DNA of 34,954 bases from Lapidilactobacillus mulanensis (GTDB taxonomy: Bacteria > Bacillota > Bacilli > Lactobacillales > Lactobacillaceae), in the NCBI RefSeq assembly GCF_003946215.1, contig NZ_RHOW01000023.1, forward strand, positions 1 to 34,954, read 5' to 3'. Within the stretch, counting starts at the first letter, position 1. Every line of letters begins with the position of its first letter. A program made the translations under genes and the position numbers. The notes beneath the pieces are model-generated. The model was given only the letters and a program-made list of their open reading frames with translations. It did no database searches and was not told the DNA's origin. Shown here one piece after another: positions 1 through 7,493 of the stretch.

Positions 1-13
1 TATTTGACCATAC

Positions 14-64
14 AAAAAGTGCCTCACAATCATTAGACTGTTTGTCTAACAATTATGAAGCACT
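14..64 (-). terminator. Intrinsic terminator of the methyltransferase gene
   Basis: Arms 19-39 and 44-64 form a 21-position hairpin with a 5-nt loop. Read on the plus strand it has four C.A-type mismatches; read on the minus strand all four become G.U wobbles, so the stem is continuous only in minus-strand RNA. A T-tract (TTTTTG) follows on that strand. This fits termination of the leftward gene that ends at 103. Confidence 0.8.
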
Positions 65-102
65 TCACAGCTGGAGTTGTCGCGCTTTTTGAGTGCAGAA
101 AC

Positions 103-864
103 TTATTTATTTTTAACGACGCTGGTTGCCCAGAATGATGGGATATTTAATTCATGCAAATAACCCTCGCCATTGGTGTCCTCGTACAGATCAAGCAGTG
201 AGAAGCCGGCTTGCAACTGCCCGCGAATCTGTTCATCAAGCGTATGGGAAAATTGGATCCCGCTATCGGCCACATCTAAAGCGGCCATGAGTTCTGGTTG
301 CTTGAGCGGATTATAGGGCAGTGAATTGACGATCCGGTGCTCATCTTCGGACACGATATAGTTGACGCCGTTGTCGAGACCGGCAATCATGCGGCCACCG
401 GGTTTTAAAATCCGATAACATTCGCGCCAGATCGGCTTAACCTCTTCGACATAGCAATTGGCCACGGGATGGAAAATGAAGTCGAAACTTTCATCCGCAA
501 ATGGCAGTGGCTTAGTCATGTCGCCGCGAATAATATTGATCGCGTAATTTTCTCGCGCGGCTACTTTTTCTTCACTGGCGAGTTGTGCAGGCGAATAATC
601 GAGTACGGTGCAATCAGCACCCAATGCGGTGAAAATGGGCATTTGCTGACCACCGCCGGCAGCCAAGCCGAACACTTTTTTACCATGGAAGTCGGGTAAG
701 AACCAGTTTTCGGGAACTGGTTTCGTGGGTGTGAGTACCATTTCCCAATCGCCATTTTTGGCGGCGAGGAAAGCCTCGTGGGTGAGGGGAACGCCCCACT
801 GCCAACCGTCGGCGACCCATCCATCGACGGTTTTGGCGTTGATGTCTGTATAATTTTCAGTCAT
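103..864 (-). CDS. Class I SAM-dependent methyltransferase
   Basis: Predicted 253-residue soluble methyltransferase. The Rossmann motif I is seen as KVFGLAAGGGQQ, followed by an acidic strand end (VLDYSP), a motif II region (RGDMTKPLPFADESFDFIF) and the motif III-like RILKPGGRMIAGL. This order is typical of Methyltransf_11/25 enzymes; the substrate cannot be told from sequence. The open frame extends upstream to 1005, but the ATG at 864 has a GGAGA Shine-Dalgarno at 871-875 and the family homology begins there; the extension runs into a repeat element and is not coding. The gene stands alone, leftward, with its own terminator at 14-64. Confidence 0.85.
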   Translation of the reverse strand: MTENYTDINAKTVDGWVADGWQWGVPLTHEAFLAAKNGDWEMVLTPTKPVPENWFLPDFHGKKVFGLAAGGGQQMPIFTALGADCTVLDYSPAQLASEEKVAARENYAINIIRGDMTKPLPFADESFDFIFHPVANCYVEEVKPIWRECYRILKPGGRMIAGLDNGVNYIVSEDEHRIVNSLPYNPLKQPELMAALDVADSGIQFSHTLDEQIRGQLQAGFSLLDLYEDTNGEGYLHELNIPSFWATSVVKNK

Positions 865-933
865 AATTTGTCTCCTAATCATTGATAGGTTAAATATACT
901 GATAAAAATGGTAAAAGTAAATGGGGGAAAATA

Positions 934-1346
934 TATATCTACCTTCGGTCGAAAGTGCTGGGGTAGGCAGGTCTGTGGCTGTGGGACCGCTCTCCGCTTT
1001 TCCAAAACGTGTTCTGCAACATTGAAATCAGCATCTAAGAGATCAAGCCACGAAGAATGAAGCCCAATTCTTGTGTCTTGACGTCTTAGCTGTTGATTTC
1101 AAACCATGTTGCGCCACACTCTGGGAAAAGCTCCGAGCTTCGATTTGAGCTTTTGCAAAACCGGCAAAATCTCGAATCGATCCACCATGTAAGGCGAGGA
1201 AAATCGCCTCGCCAACATGGTTGTCACTGCCACGACTGCCTACCCCAGCACTTTCGACCTAAACGTATTTTGTTTAGATTAGAGACTGAATAACAGGGTT
1301 CGCCTAAATGAATTTTCAATGTCGCCTTGACTTGGAATAACAAAAT
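934..1346 (-). repeat. Three-hairpin palindromic element, copy 1 (type A, with insertion)
   Basis: The outer arms 947-970 and 1236-1259 are a perfect 24-bp inverted repeat. Read on the minus strand, the body holds hairpin H1 (around 1187-1222, 7-nt loop CGATTTT), H2 (around 1141-1179, loop CGGTTTT) and H3 (arms 1124-1130 and 997-1003). H3's loop carries a second palindromic element (1009-1119). An upstream module (1260-1346) and the end motif CGAAGGTAG (near 941-948) recur at 14862-15161. No reading frame inside is conserved between copies. Function is unknown. Confidence 0.8.
1009..1119. repeat. Small palindromic element C, nested in the H3 loop of copy 1
   Basis: The ends GTGTTCTGCAAC (1009-1020) and GTTGCGCCACAC (1108-1119) form an imperfect inverted repeat. 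Inside, TTGAAATCA pairs with TGATTTCAA, CTAAGA with TCTTAG, and an apical hairpin is built on AAGAAT/ATTCTT. The related element at 14862-15161 has only a 7-nt loop at the equivalent place. The same ends, with AAAAC on the left and CTCT on the right, occur in the free-standing copy at 5395-5479. Confidence 0.7.
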
Positions 1347-1497
1347 AAATGAACGGTAGCTTTGAATTTGATTGAAATGGACACAATAAAAATTTAGGTA
1401 TGCCATGTATTTAGCATGTTGACAAACGCTGTAGACTTCGAGTGGGAAAGTTGTTTAAACAGAAACGCTTTTTAAAATCTAGCACTAAACATTATCG

Positions 1498-1756
1498 AGC
1501 TCTTTAGAATAGAATAGGCGAAATTTGTGGTGGGAACTGGGACTTGCAGTGGCAATTTTGTTAACGAGCGATCTTTGCGAGTTTACAAAATGGGAAAATC
1601 GGAGATCCTGCGGTTTTCAGGAGCTCCGATTTTAGGCGGAAAACTTTTGGCGAATTTCCAAAAGCTTGGAGCCGTCCCCACAGCAGTCTCCCAGTTCCCA
1701 CCACAAATTTAGCCGGAACCGCAAAAAATCCCCCCCCAATCGAAGATTGAGTTTTT
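1498..1756 (+). repeat. Three-hairpin palindromic element, copy 2 (type B)
   Basis: Outer arms 1517-1542 and 1689-1714 match at 25 of 26 positions. Inside are H1 (ATTTTGT...ACAAAAT, 7-nt loop ATCTTTG), H2 (CGGAGATCCTG / CAGGAGCTCCG, loop CGGTTTT) and H3 (CTTTTGG / CCAAAAG, loop CGAATTT). The body is followed by CGGAACCGCAAAAAAT and a small hairpin CAATC-gaa-GATTG with TTTTT (about 1739-1756), terminator-like and shared with the copy at 14384-14645. A short leader ending GAATAGAATA precedes the body and resembles the leader of that copy. Confidence 0.8.
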
Positions 1757-1786
1757 AATCATTCCCAAAACTACCCAAATAAAGCG

Positions 1787-1827
1787 CAAAAAAGACAACC
1801 CGCATGTTTCACCATGCGAGTTGTCTA
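1787..1827 (-). terminator. Intrinsic terminator of the ABC transporter gene
   Basis: On the minus strand AGACAAC (1820-1826) pairs with GTTGTCT (1793-1799), with an inner GCATG/CATGC stem, followed by a run of T (1787-1792). It lies just past the stop of the MacB-like gene. Confidence 0.8.
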
Positions 1828-1854
1828 GAATGAAGCTGATTCAATTTTAAAAAA

Positions 1855-4182
1855 TTATTCTGCTCTCAACGCAATCGCAGCATCTTTACGAGCTGCCATC
1901 CGTGCGGGCACGTGGCCACCGATAATAGTCAGGATCGTGCTGACCAAGACGAGCACGATCGCATGAACCGGATTCAGCACCGCGACACCATTCAAACCAG
2001 TGACGTTTGCGAGCAGCGTATTGATTGGGAAGGTTGCTAGGTAAGCAACCACCACACCGAAAATTCCGGCACCGAAACCGAGGATGAACGTTTCGGCATC
2101 AAATACACGAGTAATATCTTTTTTACGGGCACCCAAAGCCTTGAGCACACCGATTTCTTTCGTCCGTTCGATCACGGAAGTATAAGTGATGATCGAAATC
2201 ATGATCATGCTGGTTACCAGGGAAATCGCCGCGAAGGCAATCAAGACGTAGGTGATCGCGTCCATCAAACCGCCGGTCATATCGGAGACGGTACCGGCTA
2301 AGTCGGTGTAGATGACCTTGTCAGCTCTGCTCTTGCCCTTGTTAAACTTATCGAGGTAACTAAGCACTTGATCTTTATCTTTGAAGGTAGTGGGGTAAAT
2401 TTGGATATTAGTAGGGGTTGAAGAACCGCCGAGGACCGTCAACAAACTTGTTTTCGTGGAAGCATCCATGGTTTGTCCGGTCATCACATTCGTTGTGCTC
2501 GCTTTTTGAGCGGTGACGATGGCGGAGTCTTTATTGGTATTCAGAATTTCTTTGGTCAATTGAGAACTATAAGCGATCCCACTGGATAACAAACCGTCGC
2601 TATTTTTAGACTTAACGCGCACAATGGCGGCGATCCGCAGGGTTTTCGTGTTGGCTTTAGTGGCCATTGCAGCGTAGTCATTGCCAGGTAAGAAATTACC
2701 CGTTGGCAGTTTCGTGTAGTAATCGTCGTTGGCAACGACCTTAGTTGTGGTGCCGACCAGTTTGTCGAAGTTGAATTTCTCGCCCTCTTTGACGGTGAAG
2801 CCAAGATTTTTCAGCGAATTGATATTGACGCTGTTATCTTTATTGATGACGAGGACAATATCGGTTGATTTCGTCGGATAAGCGCCGGCGACGACTTTAT
2901 AATAAGTCTTCAGGAAACTTTGCTTGCCGTCGCGATCGATCGGATAGACTGAACCGCCCACACCCGTTGCGGACGACATCATCGACATGGCATCGATGGT
3001 ATTACTGTCGGGATTACTGTTAGAAAAAGTAACCGTTTTGTATTTGCCGTCGACTTCACGAATCAAATTCAGGCCAGTGCCGTAAGTGACCGCAATATTT
3101 TTTGCGTATTTCTTCGGTGTTTTTTCAATGTAATCCAAATATTTAGTATTTAGTTTATTAATATGTTGCGCCTTATCCGCATCGCTCTTTTCAGCGGTGA
3201 CGGTGTTAGCCTTCGAGAATTTCTTCGTCTGGGTGCCGGTCATGGCGCTGGTATCGGAGCCGACTTGCGAAATGGTGATCGGCATCGATGCCATCGCCTC
3301 AGATTGGGTCTTGTCGATCTGCTTCTGGAAACCATTAGACAGTGCCAAGACAATGGCAATACTGATGATCCCAATACTGGAGGCAAAAACGGTCAGGAAG
3401 GTCCGCCCTTTTTTGGTACTGATGTTGGTGAAAGACAGTTTTAGCGCGGTCCAGTAACTCATTTTGGTCCGCTTCAGATTGAAGGCGTCCGTTTTTTGAC
3501 CCTCGATATGCGGATGGGAGTCATGCTGGATCTTGCCATCGGCGAATTCGATGATCCGATCGGCATATTGATTGGCGAGCTCCGGATTATGCGTGACCAT
3601 AATGACCAAGCGTTCGCGACTCAGATCTTGGATCAGCTTCATGATTTCGTTGCTGGTCCCAGAATCCAGTGCGCCAGTCGGTTCGTCGGCAAGCAGGATT
3701 TCCGGATCATTGGCGATCGCGCGGGCAATGGCGACACGTTGCATTTGACCACCAGAAAGTTGGTTGATTTTCTTGTGCATGTGCTCTTTTAAGCCGACTC
3801 GGATCAAGGCATCTTCGGCCTTTTGATGACGAACGCTGCTGGAAACACCACTTAAAGTCATGCCCATTTCAACGTTCTCGATGATGCCTAGATGCCCGAT
3901 CAGATTGTAAGATTGGAAAATGAAACCGACCGAATTATTACGATACGCATCCCAATCGGCATCTTTGAAGTCTTTAGTAGATCTACCCTTGATCAGCAGG
4001 TCGCCGGAATCATAACGATCGAGTCCGCCGATAATGTTGAGCATGGTGGTTTTGCCAGAACCGCTAGGGCCTAAGATGGCGACGAATTCTTTTTGCCGGA
4101 ACGTAACAGAAACATCGTCTTGCGCCTTGGTAGTCGTCCCACCGACGTGATAATATTTTTTAATATTTTTTAGTTCAAGCAT
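1855..4182 (-). CDS. MacB-like ABC transporter, fused ATPase and permease
   Basis: A 775-residue membrane transporter with the ATPase domain first: Walker A GPSGSGKT (38-45), Q-loop Q90, signature LSGGQ (142-146), Walker B ILLADEP (162-168) and H-loop H198. A membrane segment near 260-280 is followed by a large extracellular domain and three C-terminal helices of the FtsX/MacB permease type. Such fused proteins work as homodimers by mechanotransmission, usually in export of or resistance to peptides or drugs; the substrate here is unknown. ATG 4182 follows a GGGAG ribosome site. It diverges from a MarR gene across a shared operator (4225-4267), so MarR control is likely. The linker between ATPase and permease is normal for this class. 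Confidence 0.9.
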   Translation of the reverse strand: MLELKNIKKYYHVGGTTTKAQDDVSVTFRQKEFVAILGPSGSGKTTMLNIIGGLDRYDSGDLLIKGRSTKDFKDADWDAYRNNSVGFIFQSYNLIGHLGIIENVEMGMTLSGVSSSVRHQKAEDALIRVGLKEHMHKKINQLSGGQMQRVAIARAIANDPEILLADEPTGALDSGTSNEIMKLIQDLSRERLVIMVTHNPELANQYADRIIEFADGKIQHDSHPHIEGQKTDAFNLKRTKMSYWTALKLSFTNISTKKGRTFLTVFASSIGIISIAIVLALSNGFQKQIDKTQSEAMASMPITISQVGSDTSAMTGTQTKKFSKANTVTAEKSDADKAQHINKLNTKYLDYIEKTPKKYAKNIAVTYGTGLNLIREVDGKYKTVTFSNSNPDSNTIDAMSMMSSATGVGGSVYPIDRDGKQSFLKTYYKVVAGAYPTKSTDIVLVINKDNSVNINSLKNLGFTVKEGEKFNFDKLVGTTTKVVANDDYYTKLPTGNFLPGNDYAAMATKANTKTLRIAAIVRVKSKNSDGLLSSGIAYSSQLTKEILNTNKDSAIVTAQKASTTNVMTGQTMDASTKTSLLTVLGGSSTPTNIQIYPTTFKDKDQVLSYLDKFNKGKSRADKVIYTDLAGTVSDMTGGLMDAITYVLIAFAAISLVTSMIMISIITYTSVIERTKEIGVLKALGARKKDITRVFDAETFILGFGAGIFGVVVAYLATFPINTLLANVTGLNGVAVLNPVHAIVLVLVSTILTIIGGHVPARMAARKDAAIALRAE

Positions 4183-4224
4183 TTTGAATCTCCCTTAAAT
4201 ATGTTCTAGTGATTCGTGGAAATA

Positions 4225-4267
4225 GTTGACAAACGTTAATTATCCTCTATACTTAACATTTGTCAAC
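4225..4267. promoter_or_regulatory. Shared divergent promoter and MarR-type operator
   Basis: GTTGACAAACGTTAA (4225-4239) and TTAACATTTGTCAAC (4253-4267) are inverted repeats matching at 14 of 15 positions. Each arm contains TTGACA, the -35 of one promoter: rightward TTGACA 4226-4231, 16 bp, TATACT 4248-4253; leftward TTGACA (4266-4261 complement), about 16 bp, GATAAT. A dimeric MarR protein bound here could block both promoters. The binding itself is inferred. Confidence 0.75.
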
Positions 4268-4379
4268 TGTTAACACAATATATCTGTTAAAATTTTAAAA
4301 TTATCAAGAGGCAATAACAAAAAAGGGGTTAATCTTTATCGCAGCAGAAAAGCAAGCAGGGACGCAATTATTCGGACAA

Positions 4380-4838
4380 ATGTTCGTGACCTTGACGCAA
4401 GCCGTCGTGCAAAATCTTAATATTTCTGAACTGGGCCTGACTCCACTACATTTAATGATTGTGATGGCCGTTTACACCCATCCCAATATTACGATGTCGA
4501 AGTTGGCGCAGGTCTTAGATATTTCCAGCGCACAATTGAGCCGCACGATGCGAACCGTCGAAGAAAAAGGGCTCGTGAAACGAGAACATAATCAGGATAA
4601 CCGTCGGATCGTCAATGTACATCGGACAAAAGTCGGAGACGAATTTGCGGAAGCACAAATGAAACGCGTGCAGGCGCGTTTGGCTGATCGATTAAGCAGC
4701 CTCACCTCCGAACAGCGCGCAGACTTAAATCAGCATTTGGCGGCCAGCATCGCCATTTTAGGAGAGGCTGGGATCGTGCAGATGAGTCCAGAAGAATTTT
4801 TACAGACCATGCCCAATCATCCCGAATTCAAAGCGTAG
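4380..4838 (+). CDS. MarR-family transcriptional regulator
   Basis: Winged-helix DNA-binding protein; the recognition region is seen in ITMSKLAQVLDISSAQLSRTMRTVEEKGLVKREHNQDNRR (shown by its parts: KLAQVLDIS, the helix SAQLSRTMRTVE and wing DNRR). It most likely represses the divergent MacB-like transporter and itself. The first ATG (4380) has no ribosome site, and starting there would cut helix alpha-1 in half. The frame is open upstream to 4299; an AAGGGG site at 4323-4328 lies 9 nt before an in-frame ATC at 4338, which would add AAEKQAGTQLFGQ after the initiator. The true start may therefore be a non-canonical ATC, or the start codon has mutated. The stop overlaps the ribosome site of the next gene. 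Confidence 0.85.
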   Translation: MFVTLTQAVVQNLNISELGLTPLHLMIVMAVYTHPNITMSKLAQVLDISSAQLSRTMRTVEEKGLVKREHNQDNRRIVNVHRTKVGDEFAEAQMKRVQARLADRLSSLTSEQRADLNQHLAASIAILGEAGIVQMSPEEFLQTMPNHPEFKA

Positions 4839-4850
4839 GAGGTTCACTTG

Positions 4851-5390
4851 ATGAAAGTCGTTGCATTATTGCGTGCTATTAACGTCGGCGGAAATAATCG
4901 AATCAAAATGGCCGATCTACGAGCCAATTTAACCGCACTAGGCCATCCAGAAGCGCAAACCATCGGCGCAACCGGGGTCGTTTTGTTAGACCAGCACGAT
5001 TCGGAATCAATCGGCGCGCTCGTGCAGGCGGCTTGTCGTCCACTCGAACCAGAAGTCGCCGTTTTGACGATGGCACAAATCACCGAAGCCGCCGCGAACG
5101 CACCGACTTGGTGGCAAACCGATGCGGCCTGGCGACACAATCTAATTTTCATGATCGGCGAGTTGCAGGCGACCGAATTTCTCGAACATGTTCAGATGGC
5201 GCGAGTAGACCCCGTCAATGAAAAAATTGTCATTCACGACAATGTGGTCTTCTGGTCGTCGGCTTTTGAACAGCGCGCCCATTATTATCGGAGCGAATAC
5301 GCCAAACTCCTGCAGAATCCATACTACAAACAAATCACGATCCGCAATGCCAACACCTTAACGAAGATCGTCCAGAAATTTAGGGAATAG
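4851..5390 (+). CDS. DUF1697 family protein
   Basis: A 179-residue protein opening with VVALLRAINVGGNNRIKMADLRANL, the typical start of DUF1697 proteins (key part: LLRAINVGG). The biochemical role of the family is not known to me; members are small cytosolic alpha/beta proteins. The usual YIQSGNVVF strand is replaced here by IGATGVVLL, so this is a diverged member. An AGGAGG site at 4837-4842 lies 8 nt before ATG 4851; the TTG just upstream is too close to be used. It probably shares a transcript with the MarR gene, whose stop codon touches this ribosome site. Confidence 0.8.
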   Translation: MKVVALLRAINVGGNNRIKMADLRANLTALGHPEAQTIGATGVVLLDQHDSESIGALVQAACRPLEPEVAVLTMAQITEAAANAPTWWQTDAAWRHNLIFMIGELQATEFLEHVQMARVDPVNEKIVIHDNVVFWSSAFEQRAHYYRSEYAKLLQNPYYKQITIRNANTLTKIVQKFRE

Positions 5391-5394
5391 CGAG

Positions 5395-5479
5395 AAAAAC
5401 GTGCTCCAAGCAACTGAAATTAATGTCTAAGCACCAACAACTTAGCCAATAATTTCAAACCGTGTTGTTGCGCACTCTC
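5395..5479. repeat. Small palindromic element C, free-standing copy
   Basis: AAAAC-GTGCTCCAAGCAAC (5396-5414) faces GTTGTTGCGCAC-TCT (5464-5478); inner arms TGAAATTA/TAATTTCA and CTAAG/CTTAG complete the hairpin. It is related by ends, inner stem sequence and flanks to the insert at 1009-1119 but lacks that copy's apical extension. It occupies the gap before the Nudix-regulator promoter and could also act as a transcription barrier after the DUF1697 gene, though no T-tract follows. Confidence 0.65.
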
Positions 5480-5480
5480 A

Positions 5481-5489
5481 TGCTATAAT
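5481..5489 (+). promoter_or_regulatory. Extended -10 promoter of the Nudix-regulator gene
   Basis: TGC-TATAAT is a perfect -10 with the extended TG motif. No good -35 is visible, because the position is taken by the end of palindromic element C; an extended -10 can compensate. The ribosome site GGAGG follows at 5510-5514. Confidence 0.6.
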
Positions 5490-5521
5490 AACGGTAGTAC
5501 AATTCTAGTGGAGGTCTGTTG

Positions 5522-6283
5522 ATGGCGGAAATGATCGAGCAGTTGCAAATTATGATTACGAATGTGATTTGGAGTTTTGATCGCGACAATTCTCAAGTCA
5601 ACGTGTTGCTCGTCAAACGTTCGGATGCGCCTTATCAAGATTATTGGGCGTTGCCGGAAACTTTTATGCGCGTCAACGAAAGTGCAGATGCGGCGGCCTT
5701 ACGGTTGGTTAAAGAAAAAATTGGGCTCAAGTTATCCTCATTTCATACCGAACAACTGGCAACGTTTACCGCGCCTCAACGTTCGCTCGCGGATGAAGAA
5801 CGCACGATTTCGTTGGCTTATATGACTTTTTTGCCAGAACGGCCGGTTTTGCGTGCGGGTTATGGTGCAGCCGATGCGCGCTGGTTCGCGTTGAGTAATG
5901 GCAGTCAGTATGATGGCTATCGCTTCAGTCAAGCCGATTTACTTTTTCATGCGGCAGCTGCGGCCAAGGCCACCGATTACTACGCTGAATTCAAGAATCA
6001 CTATGCGACTGAGCAGCTGGCGTTCGATCACGAGTGGATCTTGAAGACCGCCTGTGTGCGCATCAAGAATAAACTGGACTACTTGCCCAACGTGCTCTTG
6101 ATTCTCGGCGATTCATTTACATTGCGGGAAGCACGGCTCGTTTACGCGCCATTTCTGATCACCAATGTTCACGAAATCGACAATTCCAATTTCCGTAAGA
6201 CTCACAAATTTTTATTCGAAGAAGTCGGCACCTCCAGCAAGAAAACCCGCGGACGCCCAGCAATGCTCTATCAATTGCGGTAA
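5522..6283 (+). CDS. NrtR-like regulator: degenerate Nudix domain plus winged helix
   Basis: A 253-residue two-domain protein. Residues about 10-135 form a Nudix fold, but the Nudix box is degraded: the region LPETFMRVNESADAAALRL-VKEKIGL lacks the glycine pair and reads RLVKEK where catalysis needs REUXEE. Residues about 165-253 (RIKNKLDYLPN, LGDSFTLREARLVY, DNSNFRKTHKF) match the C-terminal winged helix of NrtR regulators. Known NrtR proteins are repressors of NAD metabolism that sense ADP-ribose; other Nudix regulators sense sugars. No NAD gene is nearby, so the regulon is unknown. Start ATG 5522 with GGAGG 7 nt upstream. The LacI-family gene follows 33 nt later, probably co-transcribed. 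Confidence 0.82.
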   Translation: MAEMIEQLQIMITNVIWSFDRDNSQVNVLLVKRSDAPYQDYWALPETFMRVNESADAAALRLVKEKIGLKLSSFHTEQLATFTAPQRSLADEERTISLAYMTFLPERPVLRAGYGAADARWFALSNGSQYDGYRFSQADLLFHAAAAAKATDYYAEFKNHYATEQLAFDHEWILKTACVRIKNKLDYLPNVLLILGDSFTLREARLVYAPFLITNVHEIDNSNFRKTHKFLFEEVGTSSKKTRGRPAMLYQLR

Positions 6284-6316
6284 AAAAGCACGGTATTTAG
6301 CGGAGAGGTGGATTCT

Positions 6317-7282
6317 ATGGCAGCGACAATTTTTGACATTGCGAGATTAGCGCAAACTTCGAAGTCGACGGTTTCGCGCGTGATCAGTGGCAGTGGCTAC
6401 GTTAAGGACAGCACGAAGGCGCGCGTGTTGGCGGCGATTCACGAGTTGAATTATGTGCCGAATCAAATTGCGCGTGACTTGAAGTATCAGCGCACGAAGA
6501 CGATCGGTTTTTTAGTCAATACTTATTATCCTAACGTCGGCGATTTCATTAACAACTTTGCGATCATCGCCAAGAAATTTCATTATCAAACGAGTATTTA
6601 TTTGGTGGACACCGAAGAAGATGAGCTTAACGCGCTGAATCTGCTGGTCACGCATCAGATCGACGCCGCGTTCATGTTGTCGAAGGTCAATGATTGGGAT
6701 AAAATCACACCCTACACGCGTTTCGGGCCAATCGCAACTTGGCGTCGATTGGATTCGGATAAGATTTATTCGTCTTATGTGGATCATTATCCGATTTATT
6801 TGACCGCTATGAATTACTTAAAGGATTTAGGCATACACAAAATCGGCCACGTTTTCAATGATCGCTATAATAGCAATACCATTGCGCGGGTGACTGCCAT
6901 CGAGAATTTTCAAGTTGAAAATCCGACCATCGAGCAGGACTGGCGTCAATTTTTCTGGACTTCTAGTGGCGCGGGTGAAATGGCGGCTCAGCAGTGGCTG
7001 CAGGCGACTGATCGGCCGGATGCGGTTATTATTTACTCGGATTATGTTGCGGCCGATTTTATTAAGGCGTTGCGTGCGGCCAATTATCGCGTGCCCGAAG
7101 ATTGCAAGGTCATTGGCTTCGAGAACGATATTTTCGGTCAACTTTTTGAAGTGACCACCTTTGATCCACGCATTGATTTACAGGCGGCCAACTCGTTTTA
7201 TTATTTATATAATCAAATTAATCACACCAAATTACCGTATGAAACGATCAAACCACAAATGATCATTCGGCAAACTTGCTAA
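6317..7282 (+). CDS. LacI-family transcriptional regulator
   Basis: A 321-residue repressor. The N-terminal helix-turn-helix is seen as TIFDIARLAQTSKSTVSRVISG with the hinge helix region LNYVPNQIARDLK; a periplasmic-binding-protein-like sensor domain fills residues about 60-320. The start ATG 6317 has GGAGAGG 8 nt upstream; the GTG at 6308 lies in that ribosome site. LacI regulators normally sense a sugar, yet no sugar transporter or hydrolase is in the window. The nearest candidate target is the promoter at 7340, where a 14-bp palindrome with TG...CA ends sits between -35 and -10. Two different sensors in one operon is uncommon. Confidence 0.88.
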   Translation: MAATIFDIARLAQTSKSTVSRVISGSGYVKDSTKARVLAAIHELNYVPNQIARDLKYQRTKTIGFLVNTYYPNVGDFINNFAIIAKKFHYQTSIYLVDTEEDELNALNLLVTHQIDAAFMLSKVNDWDKITPYTRFGPIATWRRLDSDKIYSSYVDHYPIYLTAMNYLKDLGIHKIGHVFNDRYNSNTIARVTAIENFQVENPTIEQDWRQFFWTSSGAGEMAAQQWLQATDRPDAVIIYSDYVAADFIKALRAANYRVPEDCKVIGFENDIFGQLFEVTTFDPRIDLQAANSFYYLYNQINHTKLPYETIKPQMIIRQTC

Positions 7283-7339
7283 AATTTTCGGCAATTTGCA
7301 CAACATTGAGGCTTTAAACGAAAAATGAATTAAATAACG

Positions 7340-7368
7340 TTGACATGGGAACATTCCCACATTGTATT
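7340..7368 (+). promoter_or_regulatory. Promoter with operator palindrome in the spacer
   Basis: TTGACA (7340-7345), 17-bp spacer and TGTATT (7363-7368). The spacer contains the perfect palindrome TGGGAACATTCCCA (7346-7359), which resembles the 14-bp LacI-family operator layout (TG ends, A/T at the inner positions, central CA in place of CG). Repression by the adjacent LacI protein is a reasonable inference. Confidence 0.7.
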
Positions 7369-7393
7369 CTTGTCTGTGTAGGAGAGAGTTTTA

Positions 7394-7459
7394 GTGGTCA
7401 GCCGGTATTTTATCCGAGCAACCGATGAATTTTCTGCTAACCCATGTTTGTATGAATAG
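7394..7459 (+). CDS. Possible 21-residue peptide
   Basis: GTG start with the purine-rich AGGAGAGAG (7380-7388) a few bases upstream, then 20 sense codons to TAG 7457-7459, giving (M)VSRYFIRATDEFSANPCLYE. There is no membrane segment or known toxin motif. The ribosome site and promoter make translation plausible; nothing else shows it is a real product. Confidence 0.35.
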   Translation: MVSRYFIRATDEFSANPCLYE

Positions 7460-7493
7460 ATCGAATCGGTTCAGCCATCGATGACGATCACCG

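Noticed and set aside
864-1005. N-terminal extension of the methyltransferase
   Set aside because: It translates part of a palindromic element; the ribosome site and homology put the start at 864.
1527-1712. Open frames inside the palindromic elements (also 1093-1293 and 14274-14627)
   Set aside because: The frames follow stem symmetry, differ between copies and lack ribosome sites; substitutions preserve pairing, not codons.
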